A stretch of 64,000 nt of DNA from Proteiniphilum propionicum (GCF_022267555.1 NZ_CP073586.1:682001-746000); one strand, 5' to 3'; positions 9,172 through 19,733 are shown, counted from the stretch's first letter. A program made the numbers and translations. The notes: a model not told the origin generated them from the sequence alone.

Positions 9172-9208
9172 GTATTTAGGTAAGTAATAATGAAAGTATT
9201 TAGATAAG
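9172..9208 (+). repeat. Pair of 13-bp direct repeats upstream of the isoaspartate methyltransferase
   Basis: GTATTTAGGTAAG at 9172-9184 recurs as GTATTTAGATAAG at 9196-9208, 12 of 13 identical, with starts 24 bp apart. They lie just upstream of the -7 box at 9223-9230. This is a plausible operator for a regulator binding as a tandem dimer; no regulator is known. Confidence 0.4.
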
Positions 9209-9222
9209 AAACAGAAAATCAT

Positions 9223-9230
9223 TATCTTTG
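9223..9230 (+). promoter_or_regulatory. Bacteroidetes -7 box (TATCTTTG)
   Basis: Matches TAnnTTTG exactly, 27 bp before the ATG at 9257. The companion -33 TTG element is not clear. Confidence 0.55.
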
Positions 9231-9256
9231 AATTCTCAAATTAATGTTTAGCTAAT

Positions 9257-10024
9257 ATGAGAACAATAAGAATAAAACATTATATTTCACTATTCATTAT
9301 TGTCTTGTGTTGCACTGGATCCGTTGCTTGTGCATCTAATGCAACAAAAAGGCAAAGTGAAAAATCCAAGTCCCCCATGTCTGATACATTCCAAAACAAT
9401 AACAGAGAAGCCGAAAACCTTGCCAAAGAACTGAAACGAAAAGGGATCAGGGACGAACGGGTTTTAGCAGCCATAGCCAAAGTGCCCAGACATTCATTTA
9501 TTGATGAGAGTTTGAGGGAATTGGCCTATATTGATAAGCCGCTACCGATTGAAAAGGGGCAGACCATATCCCAACCATATACTGTAGCCTATCAGACCGA
9601 GCTGCTGAAACTGCAACCAGGTGAAAAAGTACTTGAGATAGGCACAGGAAGTGGCTATCAGGCCGCAATCCTTTGCGAAATGGGTGCTGAGGTTTACAGT
9701 ATCGAGAGGTATCATGAACTTCATCTTACTTCGAAAAAAGCACTCAACAAGTTAGGTTATTATCCAAAGCTGTTTTTCGGTGATGGTTTTGAGGGATTGC
9801 CGGAATATGCGCCTTTCGACAAGATACTTGTTACAGCAGCACCTGATGAAATTCCGGAGAAGTTGTTAAGGCAACTGCGTATCGGTGGATGGATGGTTGT
9901 TCCCGTCGGGGGAAGGATGGGACAAAAGATGACCGTCATCAAACGCGTAAGCGAGGAGAAGTTCAGCGAGTCGGAGCATGGAGATTTTATCTTTGTCCCC
10001 ATGCAAAAAGGCACCGAAGAATAA
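9257..10024 (+). CDS. pcm: Protein-L-isoaspartate O-methyltransferase, exported
   Basis: A 255-residue protein whose residues about 50-250 are a complete PIMT: the SAM-binding motif VLEIGTGSGYQAAIL, the upstream PLPIEKGQTISQPYTVA substrate region, and the LVTAAPDEIP motif. It would methylate L-isoaspartyl residues in damaged proteins so that they can return to aspartate. The N-terminus is unusual for this normally cytosolic enzyme: basic residues, then a hydrophobic segment (YISLFIIVLCCTGSVACAS) that reads as a lipobox or signal-peptidase I site. The protein is therefore predicted to sit in the periplasm or on a membrane, although SAM supply there is a puzzle. It is monocistronic, with its own promoter, and a hairpin follows. 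Confidence 0.85.
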   Translation: MRTIRIKHYISLFIIVLCCTGSVACASNATKRQSEKSKSPMSDTFQNNNREAENLAKELKRKGIRDERVLAAIAKVPRHSFIDESLRELAYIDKPLPIEKGQTISQPYTVAYQTELLKLQPGEKVLEIGTGSGYQAAILCEMGAEVYSIERYHELHLTSKKALNKLGYYPKLFFGDGFEGLPEYAPFDKILVTAAPDEIPEKLLRQLRIGGWMVVPVGGRMGQKMTVIKRVSEEKFSESEHGDFIFVPMQKGTEE

Positions 10025-10060
10025 AAAATGAAATTAAGCCTTCTTACAGGTTAAACAAGA

Positions 10061-10086
10061 CTGCCGCCGGATTTCTTCGGCGGCAG
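10061..10086. terminator. Hairpin between convergent pcm and LVIVD genes
   Basis: CTGCCGCCG (10061-10069) pairs with CGGCGGCAG (10078-10086) around an 8-base loop. The position between two converging genes suits a shared terminator. Confidence 0.6.
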
Positions 10087-10112
10087 CAGACAATTGAGCC
10101 AACAGGGAAGTT

Positions 10113-11390
10113 TTATTTGCCGATAGGCAAACGACTCAGTTGTTTGATGTGTTGAAGATCGGTATAATCATATTGATAGATACCATCGGCGGCTATCATC
10201 ATCAATACATTATTGACAGGGATCACGTCAAACCCATCCATATCTTTGAAATGTGCCAACCGGTTGGCCATGATGGTCTGCGGGTTGTTCGCGTTGAAGA
10301 TCTGCAGGCCGTCGTCGCAGACAAAAAGTGTTCCATCGTCAATGCCGAGCCCTTTGGGGCTTTTCATGTTATAGGTCACAATATGCTTGGGTCGCTTCAC
10401 GTCACTCACATCCACGATAATCAGCTCGTTGGCATCTTGTCCGCAAAATGTACCCGAACGAACCGTCACATAAGCGATATCGTTTTCCACCACAACCGGA
10501 TCGCAACCGAACACGTGACTGATCATAGACTGGCGTTCCGGCTTTAAAGGATCTTCCATGGAGTAAATGATCATGCCCGTGGGTGTTCCCATAAACATGC
10601 AGTTTTTGTAGCTGAAGATAGTCTCTACATTGAATCCTATATACATATCTTGACCTACTTTTGCGGGTGCCTCACCCAACAGGTCGAAAATACCAAGCTG
10701 ATTGTTCATCACGGTGTAAAGATTGTCGTGATAGATGGCGAATCGCGACATGGAACCGGCAATGCCTGTACCGGCACCCGCCTTTTCACCCACGGGAGCA
10801 TACATGGCCCCATCATTTTGCAGACCACCCCATCCCCACCAGCGTGGTTTATAGTAGCGTACCAGCTCTCTTTTCTCCACCTTCTTCCAACCCACAACAA
10901 TACCATTGTTTCTGTCCATCGATTTTTCGTAATCAATGCTGAATCCATTCTCCGTCGGAGGGAAAGCTTGTGGGAACACTTCTTCTTTTCGACCTTTATA
11001 TACAGGCTTGGCGGGATCGCTGATATCGAACCAAACCAGATCTATATAAGAATCGGCATAGAGAATATTGTTGCGCACCTGCATGTCGGCATTTCCCAAC
11101 AAATCGATAAACGCCACATTGCGAGGGCTCGACGGATTCTGGTTGTCAATCACATGAATACCCTTCTCCGGCTGAGAAATGTAAAGATAACCGTTAAAAA
11201 ACAGAATCTTCCCCTGTTTTACGATGGGCTGAGGCTGCTCCACAGCAACGGCACTTCTAAACTCGCTCACAGGCATAAAAACCGGCTCGTTGATGGTGTA
11301 GGTAACGTACTCATCCACATAGTCCTTGCATCCGGTAAAAAGTAACAATCCGGCAATAAAAAATAAATAAGTCAACTTTTGCATACCCAT
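10113..11390 (-). CDS. LVIVD-repeat lipoprotein
   Basis: A 425-residue lipoprotein: the signal reads YLFFIAGLLLFTGC, with a second possible start two residues in (MQKL). The body carries several LVIVD-type repeats, visible as IHVIDNQNPSSPRNVAF, VWFDISDPAKPVYKG and LIIVDVSDVKRPKHI, which build a beta-propeller-like fold. Such proteins are anchored in the outer membrane of Bacteroidetes; their ligand is unknown. It is the last gene of an operon with the ECF sigma factor and the anchored barrel protein upstream, ending 10 bp before the latter's stop, which suggests it is a target of or partner in that envelope signalling unit. Confidence 0.75.
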   Translation of the reverse strand: MGMQKLTYLFFIAGLLLFTGCKDYVDEYVTYTINEPVFMPVSEFRSAVAVEQPQPIVKQGKILFFNGYLYISQPEKGIHVIDNQNPSSPRNVAFIDLLGNADMQVRNNILYADSYIDLVWFDISDPAKPVYKGRKEEVFPQAFPPTENGFSIDYEKSMDRNNGIVVGWKKVEKRELVRYYKPRWWGWGGLQNDGAMYAPVGEKAGAGTGIAGSMSRFAIYHDNLYTVMNNQLGIFDLLGEAPAKVGQDMYIGFNVETIFSYKNCMFMGTPTGMIIYSMEDPLKPERQSMISHVFGCDPVVVENDIAYVTVRSGTFCGQDANELIIVDVSDVKRPKHIVTYNMKSPKGLGIDDGTLFVCDDGLQIFNANNPQTIMANRLAHFKDMDGFDVIPVNNVLMMIAADGIYQYDYTDLQHIKQLSRLPIGK

Positions 11391-11400
11391 ATAGATTTAG

Positions 11401-12696
11401 TTATTTGAATTGTATCCTGACTCCTATATTCAGCCCGAATATCAGTGGGTTCTCCGTGCGGGCACTCATTGGCTGATTGTTCCTGAAATAATAGAGCAGT
11501 CTCGGTTCGCCAAACAAGTGCAGATTATTTTGTAACCGGTAGCTGAATCCGGCACCACCCTGAGCAGAGAACTGAAGACCGGCAATGCGGTTATATACAT
11601 GGGTGTGATGCACTATACCTCCATTACCCTCAATTTCCTGTTTGTAAAAAGCACGAATCCCTTTTTCAATAGTAGCCCCACCTAACAGATATATGCTCCG
11701 GGGACCATCCTGCCATATTGTATATCGAAGGGTTAACGGTATCCCAATATAGTGCTGTTGTAATGTACCGCGATAAATGAAATGATCATTTCGCCTGAAG
11801 CGCGAGAACAGATATGTGTAGGACAGTCCGGTTTCCAGGCCTACATTCTTTCCGACGGGAAAATCAGCCGTCAGGCTGAATGAAACGGGAGGACGATGTT
11901 CTATATCGGTATAATCACCGGGACTAAGCACTTTGTAATTGCCTCCTGAACCTAAACCATCTCCGCTGTTAAATTCACCACCCGGAATAGGACTATCGTA
12001 GATCGGGTTACTCGCATCATAACCTCCGAATGAGAGATCCAAGGGAGTGCCGCCACTGCCCAACGCCGCAATCAGCGACCGAAGCCCCGGTTGTTCCTGA
12101 ACAAGATTAGGAAGGTCGTTTTCCACAAAAATACTATCCGCCGGATATGTATTTACTACTTCGTGAGCTATAGTTCCATCGGACTTGGCTGCTTCTTCCA
12201 ATTCAACAGGGAGTATGGATACTCTACTCCCTTCGGAATAGATCTCCGGCACATCCAATTCTTTCCCTTTTTGTCTTTCACTTATATCTGAAACAACTCC
12301 GGAAACGGCCACTTTCTTTTTCGTTCGTTTCTGAAGCTGGGTGTTCTGGGTGAGCAACGGGTCCTTTACTGGCTCTTCGATATGCGTAGAGATGGATTCT
12401 CCGGCAGAGGCAGCAGGCTGCGATTTGGCCATATCCACCGGCCTTTCTTGTGACATATGAACAGCATGTTCGTCTGTATAAGGATTCAGAAAGAACACCA
12501 ATAAAGCCACCACGGCAACCACACCGGCAGCTGCCCACAACCAGTATGCGAAAACAAGTTTTCCCTGCCGGGGGAGCCTATCCGCCAACGATTTCCACAG
12601 ATCGGGAGTAACGGGTATACGGTGTTCCCGTAATTTATCCCCAACTTCCCGCGAAAAATCATCCGGCATCACTTTATATCTATTATATGATCGCAT
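11401..12696 (-). CDS. Membrane-anchored protein with C-terminal outer-membrane-barrel-like domain, putative anti-sigma
   Basis: A 431-residue protein with a three-part layout. Residues 1-46 are charged and would be cytosolic (PDDFSREVGDKLREHRIPV, DLWKSLADRL). Residues about 47-70 form one transmembrane helix (FAYWLWAAAGVVAVVALLVFF). Then come a low-complexity linker rich in Ser, Glu and Pro and, from about 270, a domain of alternating strands (SFSLTADFPVGKNVGLETG, YIGIPLTLRYTI, LIFGLNIGVRIQFK) like a small outer-membrane barrel. It lies directly downstream of an ECF sigma gene, which is where anti-sigma factors normally lie. I infer that the N-terminal segment binds the sigma factor. Whether the C-terminal domain really inserts in the outer membrane or is a soluble beta domain cannot be decided here. 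Confidence 0.6.
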   Translation of the reverse strand: MRSYNRYKVMPDDFSREVGDKLREHRIPVTPDLWKSLADRLPRQGKLVFAYWLWAAAGVVAVVALLVFFLNPYTDEHAVHMSQERPVDMAKSQPAASAGESISTHIEEPVKDPLLTQNTQLQKRTKKKVAVSGVVSDISERQKGKELDVPEIYSEGSRVSILPVELEEAAKSDGTIAHEVVNTYPADSIFVENDLPNLVQEQPGLRSLIAALGSGGTPLDLSFGGYDASNPIYDSPIPGGEFNSGDGLGSGGNYKVLSPGDYTDIEHRPPVSFSLTADFPVGKNVGLETGLSYTYLFSRFRRNDHFIYRGTLQQHYIGIPLTLRYTIWQDGPRSIYLLGGATIEKGIRAFYKQEIEGNGGIVHHTHVYNRIAGLQFSAQGGAGFSYRLQNNLHLFGEPRLLYYFRNNQPMSARTENPLIFGLNIGVRIQFK

Positions 12697-12708
12697 CTTA
12701 GCATCCCC

Positions 12709-13245
12709 TTATTTACATTCCATTAAATGAATGACTTTCTTCTGTAATAATTGCCTCGCTCTAAAAAAGAACGACCGCGAAGTACTCTCGGGCATGTCCA
12801 GTAATTCGGCAATCTCACGATGGCTAAACCCCTCAACAGCAAACAAATTAAAAACTGCACGATAAGTATCGGGAAGTTCGCCGATGCATTGCATTAGCTC
12901 CTCAGCTGTGATATACTCCATATTAGGAGTGTTTTCATAATCTACCGTTTCAATATCCGTTAACAGTTCCTTCTGCTTTAACCGGTTCTTTTTTCGTATG
13001 TAATCGAGCGAGGTATTCACAAAGATTTTCCTTATCCACCCTCCGAAGGATCCTTTCCCCGAATATTGCCCTATCTCGGTAAATATTTTCAGAAATCCTT
13101 CCTGTAAAACGTCTTTAGCATCCTCTTCGTCGGGAACATAACGCCTGCACAGAGCCATCATAGTGGGAGCATACTGCTCGTAGACTTTTTTTCTCGCCCA
13201 CAATTTTCCCTGCTTGCAAGCAAGTATTAAACGATGTTCCGACAT
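12709..13245 (-). CDS. ECF-family RNA polymerase sigma factor
   Basis: The start at MSEHRLILAC (13245) is preceded by AGGGAAATTCT, a fair ribosome-binding site; the longer frame would begin at TTG. The 178 residues contain sigma region 2 (YEQYAPTMMALCRRYV...DAKDVLQEGFLKIF, then SFGGWIRKIFVNTSLDYIR) and sigma region 4 (LPDTYRAVFNLFAVEGFSHREIAELL, then STSRSFFFRARQLL). It should direct polymerase to a small envelope regulon, possibly including its own operon. The next gene, 12 bp on, is the membrane-anchored barrel protein proposed to restrain it. The target promoter is unknown. Confidence 0.85.
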   Translation of the reverse strand: MSEHRLILACKQGKLWARKKVYEQYAPTMMALCRRYVPDEEDAKDVLQEGFLKIFTEIGQYSGKGSFGGWIRKIFVNTSLDYIRKKNRLKQKELLTDIETVDYENTPNMEYITAEELMQCIGELPDTYRAVFNLFAVEGFSHREIAELLDMPESTSRSFFFRARQLLQKKVIHLMECK

Positions 13246-13509
13246 AGAATTTCCCTGTTTACTATTAATGACGTTTTCAAGGAGCAAAACGTTGCATAAG
13301 ACTTAAGGAAAAAATAATAAATCTGGGGTTACACAACAAAAGGGTCTATCACGATGTGATTTAACCCTCTCATTATCTGGACTATAAATTGAAGCAAAAT
13401 GAGAATAAACTAATTCTCAGAGACTCAAGTTCTGTATTAAATTATCTGAGAAACTTTCCGGCGGAGCCCCTGCATAATGATTTGACATGCTTTGCCGGTA
13501 AATAAAAGA

Positions 13510-14997
<1,488 letters not shown>

Positions 14998-15016
14998 CTA
15001 TTTTTTTTATTGCATG

Positions 15017-15024
15017 CAAAAGTA
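15017..15024 (-). promoter_or_regulatory. Bacteroidetes -7 box for guaB (TACTTTTG)
   Basis: Minus-strand match to TAnnTTTG, 28 bp upstream of the guaB ATG at 14988. Confidence 0.5.
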
Positions 15025-15220
15025 GCTATTTTTTTGCGATTTTATCTGTTTGATGATGTTAATTTTACTGATAACGACAAACGTTTTGCCACAGATATCG
15101 AATAAAAGTCTTATCATAATTGAAAGGTAGGCGGATTAAGTATTTCATCTCCCCCTGATTTATAAAAATTTTCTATGTATCATATATACCTGAAAATTTT
15201 TATGCCGTTTCTAAAACCTT

Positions 15221-15228
15221 TATCTTTG
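15221..15228 (+). promoter_or_regulatory. Bacteroidetes -7 box for the peroxiredoxin (TATCTTTG)
   Basis: Exact TAnnTTTG match, 34 bp before the ATG at 15263. Confidence 0.55.
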
Positions 15229-15262
15229 AACGACAAATTGATAACATTTAATCATTTTTATT

Positions 15263-15895
15263 ATGTCAGTATTAGTTGGAAAGAAAGCCCCGGCATTCCG
15301 GGCCCAGGCCGTTATAAACGGTTCGGAAATAGTAGAAAATTTCTCTCTTGAAGATTATATCGGGAAAAAATATGTTGTTTTTTTCTTCTATCCAGCAGAT
15401 TTTACATTTGTTTGCCCTACTGAGCTCCACGCGTTCCAGATAAAACTGAATGAGTTCGAAGGCCGAGACACCGTTGTGGTGGCAGCATCGACAGATTCAG
15501 CCGTTTCGCACTGGAAGTGGCTGCAAACGCCCAAAAACGACGGAGGTATACAGGGTGTTACCTATCCTATTGTTGCAGATCATTCATTGACTATCTCTAT
15601 GGCATATGATGTGCTGGCCGGAGAGTATACCATGGATGATTCTGGCAATACGCTTTTTGAAGGTTCGCCAGAAGCTTACCGTGGACTCTTCCTGATAGAC
15701 AAGGAGGGAATTGTACGTCACCAGGTTATAAATGATATGCCTCTGGGCAGAAGTGTAGATGAAATACTGCGGGTTATTGATGCGCTACAGTTCACCGAAG
15801 AGCACGGTGAGGTTTGTCCTGCGGACTGGCATAAGGGAGACAAGGGACTTACTGCAACGCAGGAAGGTATTGCTGATTATTTGTCAGAGAAGTAA
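15263..15895 (+). CDS. 2-Cys peroxiredoxin (AhpC/Prx1 type)
   Basis: A 210-residue thiol peroxidase that reduces hydrogen peroxide and organic peroxides in the cytoplasm. The peroxidatic cysteine is C51 in FTFVCPTE and the resolving cysteine is C185 in GEVCPADW, both in family positions, with the GGIQGVTYPIVAD segment and the C-terminal YLSEK tail. Typical AhpC is about 187 residues; this longer C-terminal region is closer to the Prx1 type. No ahpF is adjacent, so its reductant must be encoded elsewhere. A hairpin follows the gene. Confidence 0.9.
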   Translation: MSVLVGKKAPAFRAQAVINGSEIVENFSLEDYIGKKYVVFFFYPADFTFVCPTELHAFQIKLNEFEGRDTVVVAASTDSAVSHWKWLQTPKNDGGIQGVTYPIVADHSLTISMAYDVLAGEYTMDDSGNTLFEGSPEAYRGLFLIDKEGIVRHQVINDMPLGRSVDEILRVIDALQFTEEHGEVCPADWHKGDKGLTATQEGIADYLSEK

Positions 15896-16005
15896 CTGTC
15901 AGGATATGTTCGGCAAAAAGCCTGTACATACCAGGCAACCACACTGCAAGTCGTACAAATAAGAGTAAAGATATCAGCAGGGAAGTAATCTGTCTGAAAG
16001 GCAAC

Positions 16006-16043
16006 AACGGAAGGAAATTGATTTTGATTCAACCCCTTCCGTT
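16006..16043 (+). terminator. Hairpin terminator after the peroxiredoxin gene
   Basis: AACGGAAGG (16006-16014) pairs with CCTTCCGTT (16035-16043), followed by a T run. It fits a rho-independent terminator. Confidence 0.65.
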
Positions 16044-16088
16044 TTTTGTTTGTGAAGGAGGCCTCCTTAAGGCATATCTCATCACTTG

Positions 16089-18371
16089 TTATAGTTGCGT
16101 TATTTCAATAATTGATAAAGCTTTCGAAGGTAGAAAAATGTTTATTTCTATTATACCCTCTGAATAATATCCCAGTAGCTTTTTCCCTTCATTCGTTCTT
16201 ATATAAATTTTACCTGCCGGCGGTAGATCATAATCTTCAGCATTAAACGTAAATTCAACCGGAACAGTATAATCACTTATACTGGCCAGTGCTATTCCCA
16301 AATCTCCATCATCTGCTTTCCATGCTCCCGAATATAACAACGGGACACTTTTTTTAAAAGTAGTCACGTTATCATCCTTTCTTCCTGCGTATATAGATAA
16401 TCTTGAAATATCTATTTCCCCATTTGGAACTTCCATCCGAGGGGGCCTCAAAAATTTCCCGTATAACAAGTATTTCAGACTTTCGTACCGTAAACGGGCA
16501 ATATTTAACAAGTAGTCAATTTCCTCTTTTCTTTCTGTATCCAAAAAACTATTATAATTGGCTATAGTTGTTTGAATACCCCAGACAAACGATTTTGCCT
16601 GTTCCATTAAAAATTGTTTATTGAATTTCTCATCCAGTAATTGCCCGGCCTTTTCAGGGGCAAACTCTTCTGGCCATAACTCATCATAGGGAGGGGTAAC
16701 CAACGAGGAATAGCTCCCGAAAGTAATTCCGTATGGATGATATACTGCCTGAAAAAATGGTATTGTTTCCGCATCTCCCACACCTGCATATCTCTCCCTG
16801 CTAGCCTCAAGGGTTAAAAAAGCATCCAGGTAAGGAAGCCAGTTCTCAGCCGAACCCTCACCTGTGAAAACAGGTTGTCTTTCTCCAAAATCTTTGGACT
16901 GTATCTGTTTGATCATCTTCCCCGAACTGTTCACCCAATAATTACCTCCTCCGATGGCGTGACCATGTTTTTTATCATAGCACATCCTACTCAAACAGGT
17001 CTGATCCATATAGACACCATCAGCACGGTAAATATTCACAACACTATCACACAAAGAGGAATAATGATTCCTCCAAAATTCTGTACCCACACACATATTT
17101 ATCAGTGCGTTACCTGTAAAGATATTATAAACATGTGATAGCATATTACCTCTCCTGTCTTTTACCGTATATGGTTCTATCTTCCCAGATTTCCAACTCT
17201 CCGAAGCATCTCCCCATTGAATTGCGTTCATATATACCAATGAATGAACGCCTGAATGGCGGGCCGATTCAATAGCGTGGATAAACGACTTGCTTCCTTC
17301 TCTTGGAGGCAAGTATTCAGGGAAATTATTATCGTAGGAGCAATTATGCCACCAATGCCAAAGGACATTGACAGGGAGTCCCAGCTTTTTTCTTAATTCA
17401 ACTGCGGGTTGAAGCACGTATTCAGACCGTCCTCTGTTCCATACCCACAGAGCTGTGTTTTCCAACCAGACGGGAGTAAGCCTGTTTCTCATCCTGCTTT
17501 CCTTGACCCATCTTTGCTGTACAGCCCACTCTCCGTATATCTCCGCTACATCAAGCCAGTCGCCGGAAAAACAGCCTATAACAGACTTATAAGCAGGCGA
17601 ATAAGACACTAATGATGAATCAGATGAGGGATAATTAATCATTCTGTAGACTAAAGTATTAAGAGAGTCAAACGTAAGCGAAAAATTTTTCGCAAAAGAG
17701 AGAGAGTCGTCACATGAAGCATAAAAACCGGCCTTCTCCGGATTATAAATCGCAATTACCTGACTGGAAAGTGCACCGGGATAGATCCATTCCATTTTTC
17801 CACTTCCTCTTTTTAGTGTTTTTCTGGGTTCAGCAAACAAACTACCCATCCATGTAGGGATAACCAACTCTTCGTTTTCCATCTCGTTTAACCCTGCAAT
17901 CTTGGGAAATGTCACACTAGTTAATTCGTGCCCATTCAATCCTTCAACAGATATGTTCCAGTAAGAAAACGCTTTGCTCTTATCAAGGGTGACTTCTGCA
18001 TTCACTCTTAATTTGTCCATTTCACCGAAATCTTCCCAACATAAAGAGAGTGTCAGTGCATCTAACTTTGAATATGAAAATTTTAAAGGAGAAATTTCAT
18101 CTGCATAAGACAAGCCGGTCTTATCGGTATTGAAACAGATCTCCCAGGGCAAACCAATTACAACATTCTTGTTTATAAACTCATAGCCACTAACTATATC
18201 ATTAAAGAGAATCAGCTTACCTGTTTTCTCTTCAAAGCCCAGTTTAATTTTTCCATTTTCAATGAAAACTACTTTATCGGAGAAAAGACTGGCTTTACAT
18301 TGATAAAAAAGAGTGGTAAAAAGTAGAATGAAGATTCCACAAGAAAAACAGCTTACCTGTTTTTTATTCAT
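16089..18371 (-). CDS. DUF6259-like lipoprotein, probable glycosidase
   Basis: A 760-residue lipoprotein: the signal ends FTTLFYQC. The middle looks like a TIM-barrel glycosidase, with NVLWHWWHNCSYDNNFPEYLPP, the HSLVYMNAIQWG strand, then DGVYMDQTCLSRM and QPVFTGEGSAENWLPYLDAF, which place acidic residues at strand ends. This pattern resembles the DUF6259 family, whose activity is unknown to me. N- and C-terminal parts are beta-rich (about residues 35-280 and 650-760). It stands alone between a peroxiredoxin and serine palmitoyltransferase, with no SusCD partner near. Surface or periplasmic polysaccharide breakdown is inferred; the substrate is not. Confidence 0.6.
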   Translation of the reverse strand: MNKKQVSCFSCGIFILLFTTLFYQCKASLFSDKVVFIENGKIKLGFEEKTGKLILFNDIVSGYEFINKNVVIGLPWEICFNTDKTGLSYADEISPLKFSYSKLDALTLSLCWEDFGEMDKLRVNAEVTLDKSKAFSYWNISVEGLNGHELTSVTFPKIAGLNEMENEELVIPTWMGSLFAEPRKTLKRGSGKMEWIYPGALSSQVIAIYNPEKAGFYASCDDSLSFAKNFSLTFDSLNTLVYRMINYPSSDSSLVSYSPAYKSVIGCFSGDWLDVAEIYGEWAVQQRWVKESRMRNRLTPVWLENTALWVWNRGRSEYVLQPAVELRKKLGLPVNVLWHWWHNCSYDNNFPEYLPPREGSKSFIHAIESARHSGVHSLVYMNAIQWGDASESWKSGKIEPYTVKDRRGNMLSHVYNIFTGNALINMCVGTEFWRNHYSSLCDSVVNIYRADGVYMDQTCLSRMCYDKKHGHAIGGGNYWVNSSGKMIKQIQSKDFGERQPVFTGEGSAENWLPYLDAFLTLEASRERYAGVGDAETIPFFQAVYHPYGITFGSYSSLVTPPYDELWPEEFAPEKAGQLLDEKFNKQFLMEQAKSFVWGIQTTIANYNSFLDTERKEEIDYLLNIARLRYESLKYLLYGKFLRPPRMEVPNGEIDISRLSIYAGRKDDNVTTFKKSVPLLYSGAWKADDGDLGIALASISDYTVPVEFTFNAEDYDLPPAGKIYIRTNEGKKLLGYYSEGIIEINIFLPSKALSIIEITQL

Positions 18372-18459
18372 TATTTTTCCTCGATATTTTTCTAAAGTTT
18401 TCTGCCTGTTTATTTGTCTGGTTAGCAGGTCTCATCACCTTTGTCACATCATATGCTAA

Positions 18460-19659
18460 TCAATTTCCTTGCAGAATATTCATCTTCTTAAATACTGCAG
18501 TGATATGATCTATGGAGTAGTCGATCTGCTCCTTGGTATGAGTTGCCATCAGAGAGTAACGAATAAGGGTATCGTTGGGTGCAACTGCTGGTGAAACAAC
18601 CGGGTTTACAAATATCCCATCTTCAAAGAGCAGTTTGGTAATCAGGAAAGTTTTATCATTGTCGCGTACATAAAGCGGCATGATGGGTGTTGAGGTAGGC
18701 CCTAATTCAAAACCTCTCTCTTTAAACTGGTTAATAGCATAGTCGGTAAGCTCCCACAACCTCTTCACCCGTTCTGGCTCCGACTTGAGAATATCAAGAG
18801 CGGCTGAAGCTGCAGCAGTGGCTGCCGGTGTTATACTTGCACTGAATATGTTGGTACGGGCATTGTGTCTCAGGTAATTGATAACAGGATATTCACCAGC
18901 GATAAAGCCGCCAATGGATGCAAGAGATTTGCTGAATGTACCCATCACCAGATCCACATCGTCGAGCATCCCGAAGTGGTCACACACGCCACGCCCGCTG
19001 TACCGCTTACCGAGAACACCCAGGCTGTGCGCTTCATCAACCATTATATTGGCATTGTATTTGCGCGCCAGCCTCACTATTTCGGGTATATTGGCCAAGT
19101 CCCCCTCCATACTGAAGACACCGTCTACAACAATCAGCTTTACTTTCCTTGGATCGCAACGTTTCAGTTGTTTCTCGAGAGATCCCATATCGTTATGACG
19201 GTATTTATACTTTGTAGAGAAAGATGTTCTTAATCCTTCAATTATTGAGGCGTGGTCACGTTCATCCCAGATGATAAAATCGTCTCTTCCGGTAATACAT
19301 CCAAGAACACCTTCATTTACGGTAAATCCTGTAGAGAAAACAATTGCCTCATCTTTATTCACAAAGTTTGCCAGTTTTCGTTCCAGTTCAAGGTGAATAT
19401 CGAGTGTGCCATTAAGAAAACGTGATCCGGCCATTCCTGTACCATACTTCTCTGTAGCTGCAATTGCGGCCTCTTTTACTTTCGGATGATTTGTAAGACC
19501 TAAATAGGCATTTGAACCGAACATCAGGACTTTTTTCCCGTTGATGACAACCTCTGTGTCCTGATCGCTTTCAATAGCCCGAAAATAGGGATAGATGCCT
19601 GCAGCTTTAGCACGCTGTGGAGCATCATATTTCATCATTTTTTCTCTTAAGATATTCAT
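18460..19659 (-). CDS. spt: Serine palmitoyltransferase (alpha-oxoamine synthase)
   Basis: A 399-residue PLP enzyme condensing serine with a long-chain acyl-CoA, the first step of sphingolipid synthesis. It shows the family hallmarks: KVLMFGSNAYLGLTNHPKV, GTGMAGSRFLNGT, DERDHASIIEG, VDEAHSLGVLG and the PLP lysine in GTFSKSLASIGGF. The start MNILREKMMKYDAPQ and the whole sequence are close to the Bacteroides serine palmitoyltransferase rather than to KBL or BioF, which share the fold. Sphingolipids are a marker of Bacteroidales. A promoter box lies 75 bp upstream. Cytoplasmic, single-gene unit. Confidence 0.9.
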   Translation of the reverse strand: MNILREKMMKYDAPQRAKAAGIYPYFRAIESDQDTEVVINGKKVLMFGSNAYLGLTNHPKVKEAAIAATEKYGTGMAGSRFLNGTLDIHLELERKLANFVNKDEAIVFSTGFTVNEGVLGCITGRDDFIIWDERDHASIIEGLRTSFSTKYKYRHNDMGSLEKQLKRCDPRKVKLIVVDGVFSMEGDLANIPEIVRLARKYNANIMVDEAHSLGVLGKRYSGRGVCDHFGMLDDVDLVMGTFSKSLASIGGFIAGEYPVINYLRHNARTNIFSASITPAATAAASAALDILKSEPERVKRLWELTDYAINQFKERGFELGPTSTPIMPLYVRDNDKTFLITKLLFEDGIFVNPVVSPAVAPNDTLIRYSLMATHTKEQIDYSIDHITAVFKKMNILQGN

Positions 19660-19733
19660 TTGAAAAAAATTAAAAAAATAGGCTTCTACCTAAAACAGTA
19701 CCGGAAGCATCTATCTTTTACGAAACTAATGTA

